Assembly: GCA_017548075.1 (NCBI GenBank)
Contig: JAFYNL010000004.1
Location: 1 to 64,000, forward strand
DNA length: 64,000 nt
Direction: 5' to 3'
DNA from: Bacteroidaceae bacterium
Lineage (GTDB): Bacteria > Bacteroidota > Bacteroidia > Bacteroidales > Bacteroidaceae
Shown here: in pieces, positions 41,594 through 49,566 of the stretch
How the letters are laid out: every line of letters begins with the position of its first letter
Position numbering within the stretch: the stretch's first letter is position 1
The notes under the pieces: generated by a model
The model's database searches: none
The model's input: only the letters and a program-made list of their open reading frames with translations
Told to the model about the DNA's origin: nothing
Program-made: the position numbers and the translations under genes

Positions 41594-43175
41594 AGTATCG
41601 CTCTTTGGCACTCTGCCTTTGACGCTTTTCGCCAAGTCGCACCACAACATAATATATATAATGTGTGACGACATGGGTTATGGCGATTTGGGTTGCTATG
41701 GGCAGAAGTACATCTCGACTCCTAACATCGACAGGATGGCAAAGGAGGGAATGCGCTTCACTCAGGCTTATGCCGGCTGTCCTGTAAGTGCTCCAAGTCG
41801 TTGCTCCTTCATGACTGGTCAGCATACTGGACACGCTAAGATTCGTGGCAACAAAGAGTATTGGGGTGGCACACTCAGGCAGAATATGTTCGGGAAGAAT
41901 GCCGACTATTATGTCATAGGTCAGGAACCTTATGATATGACGCAGCCTATCATCCCCGAACTCTTCAAGGAGAAAGGCTACAGGACAGGCATGTTCGGCA
42001 AGTGGGCAGGAGGTTATTGGAATTATGACTATCCCAACACTTATGCCCAACTGCCTGATGGCAATACAGATACCAGCAAAAGTCGCGAGAGTTCTTCATG
42101 TTCTTTGCCCAACCTCAGAGGCATAGATTGCTTCTATGGGCCAGTTTGTCAGTTTCAGGCACACACTTACTATCCCAATTTCCTCAATCGTTACGATCCT
42201 GAAGGCAAGGGTGACAAGTATCTTGTGGCAGAGGTGATGGAGCAGAACATCAAGCATCCAGCCATCAATTCTGGCAGTAAAGACTACGAGGAACGAGAGC
42301 AGTATTCAGCCGACCTTATCCATCGTTATGCATTAGAATGGCTCGATCGACAGACAAAAGACGAGCCTTTCCTCGGCATCTTCACCTACACTTTGCCGCA
42401 TGCCGAGCTTTGGCAGCCGAAAGACTCTATTGTGGAGCACTATCATCGGCTTTTCCCCTCTGAAGAGGAGCGTTCCTATAGAACCAATGCGGGCAGTTGG
42501 TATTATGGTGGAAGCGACAAGCATGCTCAGTTCGCGGCTATGATAACGCGGCTTGATGCTTATGTAGGTGAGATACTTGAGAAACTAAAGGAGAAGGGAT
42601 TGGCAGAGAACACGCTCGTTGTCTTTACCAGCGATAATGGACCTCATGAGGAGGGTGGGGCAGACCCGAGTTTCTTTGGCAGAGATGGAAAGTTGCGAGG
42701 CATCAAACGAAGCACTTACGAAGGCGGCATTCGCATCCCTTTCATCTGTTGGGGCAAAGGCGTTCCCAAAGGTACAGTTAACGATCATCAGCTCGCTTTC
42801 TATGACCTTATGCCCACCTTTATGGAGTATAGTGGAGCTTTCTCCAAGAAAGAGATTATAGAACATAGTCTTGAATCTCCTTCGTTCGATGGCATTTCTT
42901 TCTGTCCAACCCTTCGAGGCAAGAGCCGAAAGCAGCAGAAACACGACTTCCTATATTGGGAGATGAGCGATGGCCCGACACAAGTGATTGGTGTTCGTCA
43001 AGGTGATTGGAAACTTGTGGTCAGTCAGGGAAAGCCTTTCCTATATAATCTCAAGACTGATATCCACGAAGACTACGACCTCAAAGCCACTTATCCCGAT
43101 AAACTCACCGAACTTATCCGGATTGTCCATCAAGAGCATACAGACAGTCCGCTCTTCCCTATCACTTTGCCATAA
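41574..43175 (+). CDS. Secreted sulfatase, Ser-type active site
   Basis: About 533 residues. The formylglycine site reads CPVSAPSRCSFMTGQHTGH, that is S-x-P-x-R, so the modified residue is a Ser and needs an anaerobic radical SAM activator, which is not in this window. CDDMGYGDLGCYG near the N-terminus and FTSDNGPHEEGG (near residue 355) are metal-site motifs of family S1 sulfatases. Start problem: there is no ATG upstream of the catalytic domain. The ATA at 41574 would give an ideal signal peptide (MNSKLYIVSLFGTLPLTLFA); a TTG at 41517 lies before the -7 element. The start is therefore tentative. Confidence 0.85.
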   Translation: MNSKLYIVSLFGTLPLTLFAKSHHNIIYIMCDDMGYGDLGCYGQKYISTPNIDRMAKEGMRFTQAYAGCPVSAPSRCSFMTGQHTGHAKIRGNKEYWGGTLRQNMFGKNADYYVIGQEPYDMTQPIIPELFKEKGYRTGMFGKWAGGYWNYDYPNTYAQLPDGNTDTSKSRESSSCSLPNLRGIDCFYGPVCQFQAHTYYPNFLNRYDPEGKGDKYLVAEVMEQNIKHPAINSGSKDYEEREQYSADLIHRYALEWLDRQTKDEPFLGIFTYTLPHAELWQPKDSIVEHYHRLFPSEEERSYRTNAGSWYYGGSDKHAQFAAMITRLDAYVGEILEKLKEKGLAENTLVVFTSDNGPHEEGGADPSFFGRDGKLRGIKRSTYEGGIRIPFICWGKGVPKGTVNDHQLAFYDLMPTFMEYSGAFSKKEIIEHSLESPSFDGISFCPTLRGKSRKQQKHDFLYWEMSDGPTQVIGVRQGDWKLVVSQGKPFLYNLKTDIHEDYDLKATYPDKLTELIRIVHQEHTDSPLFPITLP

Positions 43176-43193
43176 AGGGCAGTTCCACTATTA

Positions 43194-43817
43194 TCAGGTA
43201 TTTATTGTTTTAATTATCCCTTGTAACTCGACCAGGAAACGGGCTGCTTGTGCTCCATCCATTTGGACATGATGGAATTGGAACGATATGGGCAGAGTAG
43301 TCTTGAACAGTCCTTTGCGATATTTGCCCCAAGCCAGAAACGGGTTGTTGAAGATGCCGTTGTACTGATTAACGATACAGTCGAACTCCGTCTGTACTAC
43401 GGCAGAGGTGCCGATAACCATTGAGTCGTCGATCGTAATGTTCTTGCATTCTTTGGCCGCCTTGGTTGTCAGTTCCAGATAATCATGGTTGAATTGTTGC
43501 AAATCGTTGGAAAAAGGTATGTCACACCAACTGATGCCGCCATTGCAATTGCTCACAATGACATTGATGGCGAGCCTGTCGTAGCAGAATAACTTGCCAT
43601 CTTCGGGCAGCACATAGAACTCTTCTACTTGACTCGCAGCCTTGCCGATGCACCAACACAGCAGCATATTGAACTTCAAGCCTGACTGCTTGCGGACCTT
43701 CAGCAGATGGCTGACATCAAATGTCTTCATAAGCGTCACCATCGGCATTGTCGACTTCATCCACATATCGAAGGCATACGCCCGACTTGTTTCTTTTGGA
43801 TTGATTTCTGTCTTCAT
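43194..43817 (-). CDS. Chloramphenicol acetyltransferase-like protein
   Basis: A 207-residue CAT-fold acetyltransferase. The catalytic motif is intact: FHHVQMDGAQAARFL (His near residue 182, HHxxxDG). FNMLLCWCIGKAA (near 48) and GKYRKGLFKTTLPISFQ match the trimeric enzyme's core. The similarity is clear, but the N-terminal half differs from classical resistance enzymes, so the substrate could be another hydroxyl compound. It stands alone, divergent from an SGNH hydrolase gene. Confidence 0.8.
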   Translation of the reverse strand: MKTEINPKETSRAYAFDMWMKSTMPMVTLMKTFDVSHLLKVRKQSGLKFNMLLCWCIGKAASQVEEFYVLPEDGKLFCYDRLAINVIVSNCNGGISWCDIPFSNDLQQFNHDYLELTTKAAKECKNITIDDSMVIGTSAVVQTEFDCIVNQYNGIFNNPFLAWGKYRKGLFKTTLPISFQFHHVQMDGAQAARFLVELQGIIKTINT

Positions 43818-43911
43818 CTGATTTCTTCCTTTTCCAGTTTCATTACTTTCACAGGGCGCAATAATATCCTCTCTGTTTCCACGATATGTCTTTTATTTCA
43901 GTTTGGTGTTG

Positions 43912-43919
43912 CAAAGGTA
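43912..43919 (-). promoter_or_regulatory. -7 element for the CAT-like gene
   Basis: The minus strand reads TACCTTTG, only 12 bases from the plus-strand TAACTTTG, so the two divergent promoters overlap and may interfere. Confidence 0.6.
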
Positions 43920-43931
43920 CGATTATTTTTG

Positions 43932-43939
43932 TAACTTTG
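43932..43939 (+). promoter_or_regulatory. -7 element for the SGNH hydrolase gene
   Basis: TAACTTTG lies 30 bases upstream of the chosen start at 43970. Confidence 0.6.
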
Positions 43940-43969
43940 CCATCGAAATTATTATTAATGATATACAAT

Positions 43970-45067
43970 ATGAAAAGAATACTATTGATTGTAGCATGTG
44001 CGATGTGCCTGATACCGTTGGTGGCACAGACAAAGTGGATGAACCCTTTAGAGCAAGGCGATAACATAGTGCACGGGCGATGGTGGAACAACGAGTTGAG
44101 GGACAACTTCTTCCGCTTGACTCCAAGAGCCGAGAGCAAGGTTCGTGGTGCAGTCTGGAGGCTTTCCAAGCAATCTGCAGGACTCTCTATTTGCTTCCAC
44201 ACAAACGCTCCCAGTGTAAAAGTTCGCTACAAACTGAGGGGAGGTCTGAATATGTTCCACATGCCCACGACAGGCGTCTCTGGAGTTGACCTCTATGCCA
44301 CAGATGCCAACGGCAAACTGCGTTGGTGTGCCAGCAAGTTCAACGAGTCGTTCAAGGATACCGTCAACTATGAGTTCAAGGACTTGACATACTTCACAGG
44401 CGAAGACAAAGGCTACGACTTCGAACTCTACTTGCCGCTATACAACGAGGTGGCTTGGATGGAGATTGGCGTGCCCGAAGACAGAGAGCTGCGCTTCATT
44501 CCTGTTCCAGACGAGAAGCCCATTGTTGTTTATGGCACTTCTATAGGGCAGGGGGCTTGTGCATCGCGCCCAGGTATGGCTTGGACCAATATTGTGCATC
44601 GCGAGTCGGGCTATCCCGTCATCAATCTCGCTTTCTCGGGCAACGGCCAGCTGGAAGAGGAGATGTTCCAGTTCTTGTCGGAAATAGATGCAAAACTCTT
44701 TGTCATCGACTGCCTTCCCAATATGGCGACGGAGCGCACGGAACTGATTTACGACCGACTCTTGAAGGGAGTTGCCATTCTTCGCGAAAAGAGTCAGGCT
44801 CCCATTCTTTTTGTCGAGCACGACTATGCAAACGGAGCCAGCTCGCAGCAGAATATCGATTGGTACACAGGTTCCAATCGTGAGCAGCAACGAGCCTACA
44901 AGGCTTTGAAGAAGCAAGGTGTGAAGCGCCTTTATTATCTAAGTCACGACGAGATGGGCTTCACGCAAGATTCCATGGTAGAAGGCCTTCATCCCAACGA
45001 CCTCGGGATGCGCCAGTATGCTGATGCCTACCTTCGGAAGCTTCGCAAGATTTTGCCCCGCCGCTAA
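43970..45067 (+). CDS. Secreted SGNH/GDSL hydrolase
   Basis: 365 residues from the ATG at 43970, which gives the signal peptide MKRILLIVACAMCLIPLVAQ; earlier in-frame ATGs lie in or before the promoter. An N-terminal beta domain (about 30-175) is followed by the SGNH domain with Ser in YGTSIGQGACASRPG (near 190), Gly/Asn in NLAFSGNGQ (near 220) and the Asp/His pair region in EGLHPNDLG (near 338). It probably removes acyl groups from carbohydrates or peptides outside the cell; the substrate is unknown. A strong hairpin terminator follows. Confidence 0.82.
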   Translation: MKRILLIVACAMCLIPLVAQTKWMNPLEQGDNIVHGRWWNNELRDNFFRLTPRAESKVRGAVWRLSKQSAGLSICFHTNAPSVKVRYKLRGGLNMFHMPTTGVSGVDLYATDANGKLRWCASKFNESFKDTVNYEFKDLTYFTGEDKGYDFELYLPLYNEVAWMEIGVPEDRELRFIPVPDEKPIVVYGTSIGQGACASRPGMAWTNIVHRESGYPVINLAFSGNGQLEEEMFQFLSEIDAKLFVIDCLPNMATERTELIYDRLLKGVAILREKSQAPILFVEHDYANGASSQQNIDWYTGSNREQQRAYKALKKQGVKRLYYLSHDEMGFTQDSMVEGLHPNDLGMRQYADAYLRKLRKILPRR

Positions 45068-45093
45068 GGTCAACCTACATTATATAATAATAC

Positions 45094-45137
45094 AATAGAG
45101 GCTGCGTCATTTGCTTTGACACAGCCTCTATTTTTGC
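45094..45137. terminator. Bidirectional hairpin terminator
   Basis: AATAGAGGCTGCGTCA (45094-45109) pairs with TGACACAGCCTCTATT (45117-45132), followed by a T run. It lies between convergent genes. Confidence 0.88.
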
Positions 45138-45151
45138 TGTAATGCTCCCCT

Positions 45152-45889
45152 CTAGAAAGCGACTTTGAGGCCGACTGTCATGGTGCTGAACTTCGGACCA
45201 TAAGAGCTACGAAGCACGCTGAAGGGATTGTATTTGTAATAGATGCCTAAGTGGTGGACGATAACTTCTGCTCCCACACCTACTGAGAAGCGGTTCTGGT
45301 GTACGTTGCCACTTGTTATCTTCTTCTTTTCCCCATCTTCATAGTAGCGAGTTTTGAGGGAGCCATAAGGCGTGAAGTACAGCTCAGGTCCTACGGCAAA
45401 GTATATCTTCTTGTTCAGGTAGTGATAGTACTTCAAAGGGAAAGAAAGACTGAATGTGTGGATGCGGCTGAACTTAGGCTCTGTTCCTTCAGGATAGTCC
45501 TGCATAGAGATGACTCCTCGCTCGTCCTTAGAGAACATCTTGAAATCAGTCACTCTGTAGTTTCTCCAATCGAATCCCATTCCGATGCGCATGAAATCTT
45601 TTCTTCCTACGCGAACCTGGCTGCTGATCACATCGCCCCATTCAATCTCGTAAGACTGCCCCATGTCGATGCTAACATCTTTGGCCTGACTAACTCCCCC
45701 AATGAAGCCGAAGGAGAGGCTGCTGCTCAACGAGAACTTTACTTCTCTGTATGAGCCAGACTTGTTGACTCTGACTCCAGGCAACTCGAAATCCCAACCG
45801 CCTGGATTCTCGTCGTCAAAGATGTTGTCTGCTGATACGCTTGTCAATCCCATAACTGCCATTATGATGGCTGCTAAAAACTTTTTCAT
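45152..45889 (-). CDS. Outer membrane beta-barrel protein
   Basis: 245 residues from the ATG at 45889, with signal peptide MKKFLAAIIMAVMGLTSVSA. The mature part has alternating beta strands (IGMGFDWRNYRVTDFKMF, FSLSFPLKYYHYLNKKIYFAVGPELYF) and ends with a strand closing in Phe (MTVGLKVAF), as outer-membrane barrels do. Function unknown. It is the last gene of the ECF sigma factor cluster, 24 bases after the preceding gene. Confidence 0.75.
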   Translation of the reverse strand: MKKFLAAIIMAVMGLTSVSADNIFDDENPGGWDFELPGVRVNKSGSYREVKFSLSSSLSFGFIGGVSQAKDVSIDMGQSYEIEWGDVISSQVRVGRKDFMRIGMGFDWRNYRVTDFKMFSKDERGVISMQDYPEGTEPKFSRIHTFSLSFPLKYYHYLNKKIYFAVGPELYFTPYGSLKTRYYEDGEKKKITSGNVHQNRFSVGVGAEVIVHHLGIYYKYNPFSVLRSSYGPKFSTMTVGLKVAF

Positions 45890-45913
45890 TGTTTGATACA
45901 TTATTATTTGTTA

Positions 45914-46375
45914 TTACTTCTTCTTGAATGTTTTCCTGAGGTCGGCAAGCGAGGCTTTGCCTTCCATATAGGCCAGAGTTATGTCGTAGTGGTCCGACTT
46001 ATCTCGGCACTGGTAGCAGATGTAGCGGTGTCGGCTTCTCTTGCTGTCGGTAAGTTGAACGATGGCGTAATAGATGAAGCCGTCGTGACTCTCATACTCC
46101 ATGTTGCTTTCGTCGTCAGAGATGCGTCCGTCCATGTCCTTGGTAAAGAGAGCGTCTACCTTTGCCCTTTCCTTGCTGTTTGCTGAGAACTTGATGGTGT
46201 GGAGCACATCTAGCTTGTAGGGAGCGAGGCTTTCTCCTTTGATGAGGCTTTCTCTCATTTCCTCTTTGTCAAGAAGTCTTCCTTCGAAGACCTCGTTGAT
46301 GTGTAGGCCTTCTTGTGCTGTGATGTTCAGGGTGATGCAGAGTAGCATACACATTATTATATATATCTGTTTCAT
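45914..46375 (-). CDS. Secreted protein of the sigma-factor cluster, DUF6108-like
   Basis: A 153-residue protein with a signal peptide (MKQIYIIMCMLLCITLNITA). The mature region has no motif that I can assign with certainty; it recalls the Bacteroidota family DUF6108. It starts within the last codon of the anti-sigma gene (ATGA overlap), so it belongs to the same transcript. The first codons carry the word ATATATATAATAATGTGTAT, also found in the S41 protease gene. Confidence 0.6.
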   Translation of the reverse strand: MKQIYIIMCMLLCITLNITAQEGLHINEVFEGRLLDKEEMRESLIKGESLAPYKLDVLHTIKFSANSKERAKVDALFTKDMDGRISDDESNMEYESHDGFIYYAIVQLTDSKRSRHRYICYQCRDKSDHYDITLAYMEGKASLADLRKTFKKK

Positions 46376-46833
46376 GGTGTGTTGAATAGTTCGTGGAGTT
46401 GTTGTTCTTCATTTCCGTTGCTGAATATCTCTTGCAGAGCTTCTTGCCCTATTTGCATAGCTAATGTTTTGTCGTTGAGCATTTTGCCATCGACGTAAGC
46501 TACCGCCATGCTTTCCTCCTTTTGCTGAGGTGGTGCCAGTAGAATGACAGCGAAGGCGGCTATGCAGGCTGCTGCTATGAAGGGCCACAAAGGAATGCGG
46601 CGAGAGGTTGTTGTTGCTTGAACCTCAGAGAATCTGTCTAAGGCCTCTACCGAAGGTGTCTGTTGTCTTTCGTCCAGAATGGTGAACATCTGGGCATAAG
46701 GAATCAAGTCCTTGGGCAGATCTTGAGTGTAGCAGAAGTAGTCTTTGAGCAGCTTCAGTTCTTCCTGTGAGCTCTCGCCATCCATATAGCGGTCGAGGAG
46801 CACACGTACGTATTCTGATGTTACCTTATTCAT
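46372..46833 (-). CDS. Probable anti-sigma factor
   Basis: A 153-residue protein, one membrane helix (IPLWPFIAAACIAAFAVILLA, near 85-105), a cytoplasmic N-terminal part of about 80 residues (DRYMDGESSQEELKLLKDYF) and a short external part. The topology and position directly after an ECF sigma factor (ATGA overlap) indicate an anti-sigma factor. The N-terminal region has no visible zinc motif. Confidence 0.75.
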   Translation of the reverse strand: MNKVTSEYVRVLLDRYMDGESSQEELKLLKDYFCYTQDLPKDLIPYAQMFTILDERQQTPSVEALDRFSEVQATTTSRRIPLWPFIAAACIAAFAVILLAPPQQKEESMAVAYVDGKMLNDKTLAMQIGQEALQEIFSNGNEEQQLHELFNTP

Positions 46834-47339
46834 GATATTATGTCTTGATTTCGCTTCATAAGTTTCTCCAAAAGGTTCTTTCTTGCCTTGCAAAGAGCAG
46901 TTCGAACAGTTACTTCGCTGATGCCGAGCACTTCTGCTATCACGCTGTTCTCGAGTCCATCCTGCTGGCTCATCTTGAGAATCTGCATCTGTGAGAAAGG
47001 AAGCTCTGCTATGTTGTCTTCGAGCCACTGAGCGTTCTCTTTCTCTTCGAGCATCCATCCTGAGTCGTGAGTGCTGATGAGCCTTATCTCGTCGCTCAGC
47101 TCCATTGGTATGATGCGCTTTTTGCGAAGTTTTGAGACGCAGAGATTCTTGCAAATGGCGTATGTAAGTGCTTGGACAGAACGGACTTCGTCGAGCTTCT
47201 CCCTGATTGTCCATAGCCTGAGCAGAGTGTCCTGAACATTGTCTTCTGCCTCGCTTTCTTCTTTTAGGAAGCGGCGGCTGAGGGACAGGATGTCGGCCCT
47301 CATTTGTTTAGCTAATGTGCAGAACTCTTTTCTCTCCAT
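46830..47339 (-). CDS. ECF-type RNA polymerase sigma factor
   Basis: The 169-residue sigma-70 family protein has region 2 (about residues 8-75: LSRRFLKEESEAEDNVQDTLLRLW) and region 4 (about 110-165: LPFSQMQILKMSQQDGLENSVIAEVLGISEVTVRTALCKARKNL, the helix-turn-helix). It heads a four-gene cluster: sigma, anti-sigma, secreted DUF protein, outer-membrane barrel. The cluster probably senses an envelope condition; the signal is unknown. Confidence 0.92.
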   Translation of the reverse strand: MERKEFCTLAKQMRADILSLSRRFLKEESEAEDNVQDTLLRLWTIREKLDEVRSVQALTYAICKNLCVSKLRKKRIIPMELSDEIRLISTHDSGWMLEEKENAQWLEDNIAELPFSQMQILKMSQQDGLENSVIAEVLGISEVTVRTALCKARKNLLEKLMKRNQDIIS

Positions 47340-47430
47340 TATGCTGTTGTCCTATTATATAGACGCAAAAAAAGAAATATTGTTCCCGCGAATACAGGAA
47401 AAAAGTGAATTATTTTACAACTTACAGAAA

Positions 47431-47472
47431 AAGCGGACGAAGGTTGATGTGATGATTGGCCTTCGTCCGCTT
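47431..47472 (-). terminator. Terminator of the GH97 gene
   Basis: AAGCGGACGAAGG (47431-47443) pairs with CCTTCGTCCGCTT (47460-47472), and T residues follow on the minus strand. Confidence 0.85.
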
Positions 47473-47496
47473 GGTTTGTGCTTTAGAGAATTATTT

Positions 47497-49440
47497 CTAG
47501 AGTTCAATGCTTGCGCACCAGCCGCCGTTGCGAGCCATGTGGATAGGCAGAACAGAACTCTTGCCTACTCTGCTTTCTTTGCGGAGATAGTCCATTGCAA
47601 TAATGTGAGCATTCACACCATCTTCAAAGCTAACCATCTTGTATTGCTTGCCTTCGGGCAGGAAGTCGAGCTTGAGTTGGAAGTCACGCTCAGAACTGTT
47701 GGTGATGCCACCGATAAACCACTTGTTGCCTTTGCGCTTTGCTGTGATGCAATACTGACCTGCTTCTGCTTCGAGAACACGAGTCTCGTCCCAGTTAACT
47801 GGCACGCTTGTGAGGAAGTCGCGGCAATCGGGCCACTGGTCATAACGGCATGGGTTGTCCATCAGCATTTGCAGATTGCTCTCAGCAAGTACGAAGATAG
47901 CCAAGTTGAAGACCTTTGTGCCCACACCAGAGCAGATAGGACGGTTTCCATGATGGCGTTCGGGCTGATAGTTCAGCATTGAGCCTGGCGTATAGTCCAT
48001 AGGTCCGACGGCATTACGAAGGAAGGGAAGCCATACGGTATTGTCGGGTTTGCAGCTTCCGTTATACTCCATACCACGCACACCTTCGTATGTCAGGACA
48101 TTGGGATACTTGTAATCCAAGCCGCTGGGATGGAATGCTCCGTGGAAGTCGACGAAGATATGATGCTTGGCAGCCTCTTTGGCCACGCGCTCGTAGAAAT
48201 TGATCATCCATTGGTCCTGACGGTCCATGAAGTCGATCTTAGTGCCCTTGATACCCCATTCCTCAAACTTCTGGAAGAGGTCCATGTGGTGTTCGACTGT
48301 GAGCCAAGGCAGCCAAAGGATGACGCCCACGCCCTTGCTTTTGCCGTAAGAGATAATCTCGGGCAGATGCACTTCGGGATTGGTCTCGAAGGGGTTGCGT
48401 GTGTTCTTTGCCCAGCCTTCATCAATGAGGATGTAGCCCACACCGTTGCGAGCTGCGAAGTCAATGAAATACTTATATGTATCGAGGTTGATGCCTGATT
48501 TGAATGTTACGTCAGGACCGAAGGGAATGCCGTTGAGCCAGTCCCAGCAAGTCTGTCCGACCTTAATCCAATCGGTATCGCCAATCTCGTTTGCAGGAGC
48601 GAGACGAACGGGGAAGGTGTTCTCGGCCAGCTGACCATCGCTCTGAGTGATAAGCATATAGCGCCAAGGGAAGGTGCGAGTGCCCTTTGTCTTGGCTACA
48701 TAGTCGGCTTCTTTGAGAATCTTATGGCTGCGGTCGCCCTGATCTTCGTATTCAATCGGGCACTTTGGCTGAGTAATTGTGAAAGCGTTGTTGCCTTCGC
48801 CGGTTGATTTGAGGAAGACGCCTGCATAGTCGAACAGGTCGAACTCGGAGATGAGGACTTTCTGCTTCTCGCCCATAACGAGGATGGGGAGTTCGCTCAT
48901 ACGGTCGTCGGCCTTCCAAGCATTGCTTTCAACGACTGAGTAGTTCTCTTCGCAGCTGGTCTTGAAGCCGCCAGGTTGCTGAAGGACGAGCTTTGCGGGC
49001 TTGGTGAGTTGCCAGGTTCCGTCCTCGCCCATCACTTCGATATCGCCCTTCAGGGCTGTGATGAAGCGGTAAGCGACGCCGTCGTTATAGACACGCCACT
49101 CAACCTTGTAGCCTCCGCCAAAAGTGGTTGTGAGCAACGTATAGTTGTTCTCGACCTTGCTGAACTTGAGGGGATGGATAGGCGAAATAGTCTCGTTGAC
49201 CTTCGTCACCTTGCTGCTTTTGAGGACGGGCTTTTCGCCAAGAGTACGATCTTTGAGGGTCATACCGATGTGGCACGCGAAGAGTTGTTCTCCATGACTC
49301 TCTACGTCGTAGTAAATGCGGTCGGAGACGGTTACTGTTACTTTTGTCTGTCCGTCTGGACTCGTTGCGCTGACTTGTTTCTGCGCTTTGGCGGCAAAGC
49401 TCGAAAGGAGCAGAACCGCAAGGAAAAGTGACTTCTTCAT
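47497..49440 (-). CDS. Secreted GH97 glycosidase (probably alpha-galactosidase type)
   Basis: The 647-residue protein has a signal peptide (cleavage after AKAQ, near residue 20), an N-terminal beta-sandwich domain (about 25-270), a TIM barrel (about 280-560) and a C-terminal beta domain. GH97 enzymes act as inverting alpha-glucosidases or retaining alpha-galactosidases. This protein has KIDFMDRQDQ near residue 402; an Asp in this position is the nucleophile in the retaining branch, so alpha-galactosidase is favoured. The calcium-binding Glu residues are consistent (FVDFHGAFHPSG, LTYEGVRGMEYN). It stands next to FKBP genes without an evident link. Confidence 0.88.
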   Translation of the reverse strand: MKKSLFLAVLLLSSFAAKAQKQVSATSPDGQTKVTVTVSDRIYYDVESHGEQLFACHIGMTLKDRTLGEKPVLKSSKVTKVNETISPIHPLKFSKVENNYTLLTTTFGGGYKVEWRVYNDGVAYRFITALKGDIEVMGEDGTWQLTKPAKLVLQQPGGFKTSCEENYSVVESNAWKADDRMSELPILVMGEKQKVLISEFDLFDYAGVFLKSTGEGNNAFTITQPKCPIEYEDQGDRSHKILKEADYVAKTKGTRTFPWRYMLITQSDGQLAENTFPVRLAPANEIGDTDWIKVGQTCWDWLNGIPFGPDVTFKSGINLDTYKYFIDFAARNGVGYILIDEGWAKNTRNPFETNPEVHLPEIISYGKSKGVGVILWLPWLTVEHHMDLFQKFEEWGIKGTKIDFMDRQDQWMINFYERVAKEAAKHHIFVDFHGAFHPSGLDYKYPNVLTYEGVRGMEYNGSCKPDNTVWLPFLRNAVGPMDYTPGSMLNYQPERHHGNRPICSGVGTKVFNLAIFVLAESNLQMLMDNPCRYDQWPDCRDFLTSVPVNWDETRVLEAEAGQYCITAKRKGNKWFIGGITNSSERDFQLKLDFLPEGKQYKMVSFEDGVNAHIIAMDYLRKESRVGKSSVLPIHMARNGGWCASIEL

Positions 49441-49481
49441 ATTGTCAGTTTTAGTAAATTGTAATCTTATCTAGTGATGTT

Positions 49482-49566
49482 TCGAAACGTAACGTGTTAC
49501 GTTGGCAAACTTAACGTGTTACGATTGCGATCATAACGTGTTACGTTTGCCAACGACACTGGCTTA
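49482..49566. repeat. 22-bp periodic palindromic element, copy F
   Basis: Cores begin at 49489 (GTAACGTGTTAC), 49511 (TTAACGTGTTAC) and 49533 (ATAACGTGTTAC): exact 22-base steps. Then CAACGACACTGG. The right end meets the stop codon of the FKBP gene at 49564. Confidence 0.85.

Noticed and set aside
46834-47214. Extended N-terminus for the anti-sigma factor
   Set aside because: It would overlap most of the sigma factor gene in another frame with an Arg/His/Ser-rich product; the ATG at 46833 overlaps the sigma stop as ATGA.
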